Both the position numbers and the translations under genes were made by a program. The notes under the pieces were generated by a model. That model was not told the DNA's origin, did not search any database, and saw nothing but the letters and a program-made list of their open reading frames with translations. A stretch of 6,483 bases of DNA from Anaerolineales bacterium (lineage in GTDB: Bacteria > Chloroflexota > Anaerolineae > Anaerolineales > Villigracilaceae), in NCBI GenBank assembly GCA_028689195.1, contig JAQTWR010000157.1, positions 1 through 6,483 on the forward strand, written 5' to 3'. Positions 6,207 through 6,483 of the stretch are shown here, piece by piece. Position 1 is the first letter of the stretch. Every line of letters starts with the position of its first letter.

Positions 6207-6483
6207 TCAAACGCCCTCGATGATACCCCACGCTTGTCGAATATGCATACGATCATGGTCGGCGATAAAGCCCATTACCTCGAGGAAGTTCGTCGGTCCA
6301 AAGATGGCGTGACGCGCCTTGCGCTTCCAATCGTCGGCGGAAATATTTTCGAGCATGGCCAGCGTCTCGCGCCGCGCCGCGTTGAATTCTCTTAAAGCAG
6401 CCGCGCCGTCTTCGCGCAAATAATCGCGCTGACTCGCCCACACGCTGGTATCGGGGCGCGGAATGAACGGCTCGTTTTGTTCT
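6207..6483 (-). CDS. DinB-like (four-helix bundle) protein, 3' part
   Basis: The frame runs open off the right edge, so only the C-terminal 91 residues are visible, starting EQNEPFIPRPDTSVW; the GTG at 6443 is internal, not a start. The segment has the form of the DinB/YfiT-type metal-binding four-helix bundle: an Arg- and Leu-rich helix (EFNAARRETLAMLENISADDW), a KARHAIFGPTNFLEVMGF region, then HDRMHIRQAWGI, which carries the two C-terminal histidines of the usual three-His metal site. The first histidine would lie outside the window. Members include thiol transferases and damage-inducible proteins, and many have no known role, so function is not assigned. It is co-directional with fabF but separated by 143 nt holding a probable terminator. 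Confidence 0.72.
   Translation of the reverse strand, partial: EQNEPFIPRPDTSVWASQRDYLREDGAAALREFNAARRETLAMLENISADDWKRKARHAIFGPTNFLEVMGFIADHDRMHIRQAWGIIEGV

Noticed and set aside
6207..6443. A complete 78-residue protein starting at GTG-6443.
   Set aside because: The frame continues to the window edge with sequence that fits a DinB-like protein, and no ribosome binding site precedes the GTG. It is a partial gene.
1..6483. Mobile elements, CRISPR arrays, tRNA or rRNA genes, toxin-antitoxin or phage-defence genes.
   Set aside because: No repeats with spacers, terminal inverted repeats, transposase motifs, cloverleaf sequences or defence-type domains were seen. The coding capacity is fully used by the listed genes.

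Overview
The window is bacterial chromosomal DNA, densely coded, of moderately high GC by eye and rich in GCG/CGC codons. The combination of an F420/flavin luciferase-like oxidoreductase, a compact fabF-fabH pair without acpP, and short Shine-Dalgarno-led gene junctions suggests an environmental bacterium. An Anaerolineae-type Chloroflexota is my best guess, but this is inference from style and gene content, not from a marker gene.

Layout. The left end (54-1052, + strand) carries one complete luciferase-like (LLM class) oxidoreductase gene with a strong ribosome binding site. It ends at a 13-bp hairpin (1061-1094) that can terminate transcription in both directions. Everything to the right lies on the - strand and converges on that hairpin. 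Reading in the direction of transcription: the 3' part of a DinB-like gene (6483-6207, start outside the window); a 143-nt intergenic leader with a perfect inverted repeat and other small hairpins; fabF (6063-4822); fabH (4811-3708); hisD (3705-2365); a 91-codon gene of unknown function with a helix-turn-helix-like N-terminus (2328-2053); and an acetoacetate-decarboxylase-like gene (2056 or 2047 to 1112).

How the genes work together. FabH (KAS III) starts fatty acid synthesis by condensing an acyl-CoA primer with malonyl-ACP, and FabF (KAS II) extends the chain. Their genes are 10 nt apart. hisD follows fabH by 2 nt, and its Shine-Dalgarno sequence lies in the last codons of fabH, so the last step of histidine biosynthesis appears co-transcribed with fatty acid synthesis. 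Catalytic and zinc-binding residues of FabF, FabH and HisD are all in place, so these look like working housekeeping enzymes. The last two genes form a tightly coupled pair. They may be the tail of the same transcript or may have their own promoter.

Overall this is mostly an ordinary metabolic region. The points most worth a second look are: the arginine-rich amphipathic C-terminal tail on FabH; the ADC-like protein, which keeps the Schiff-base lysine but has lost its neighbouring lysine and the active-site arginine; the structured fabF leader with a possible mini-ORF; a + strand terminator inside the coding end of the convergent gene; and a possible leaderless promoter after hisD. I do not see a mobile element, CRISPR array, tRNA, rRNA or defence system.
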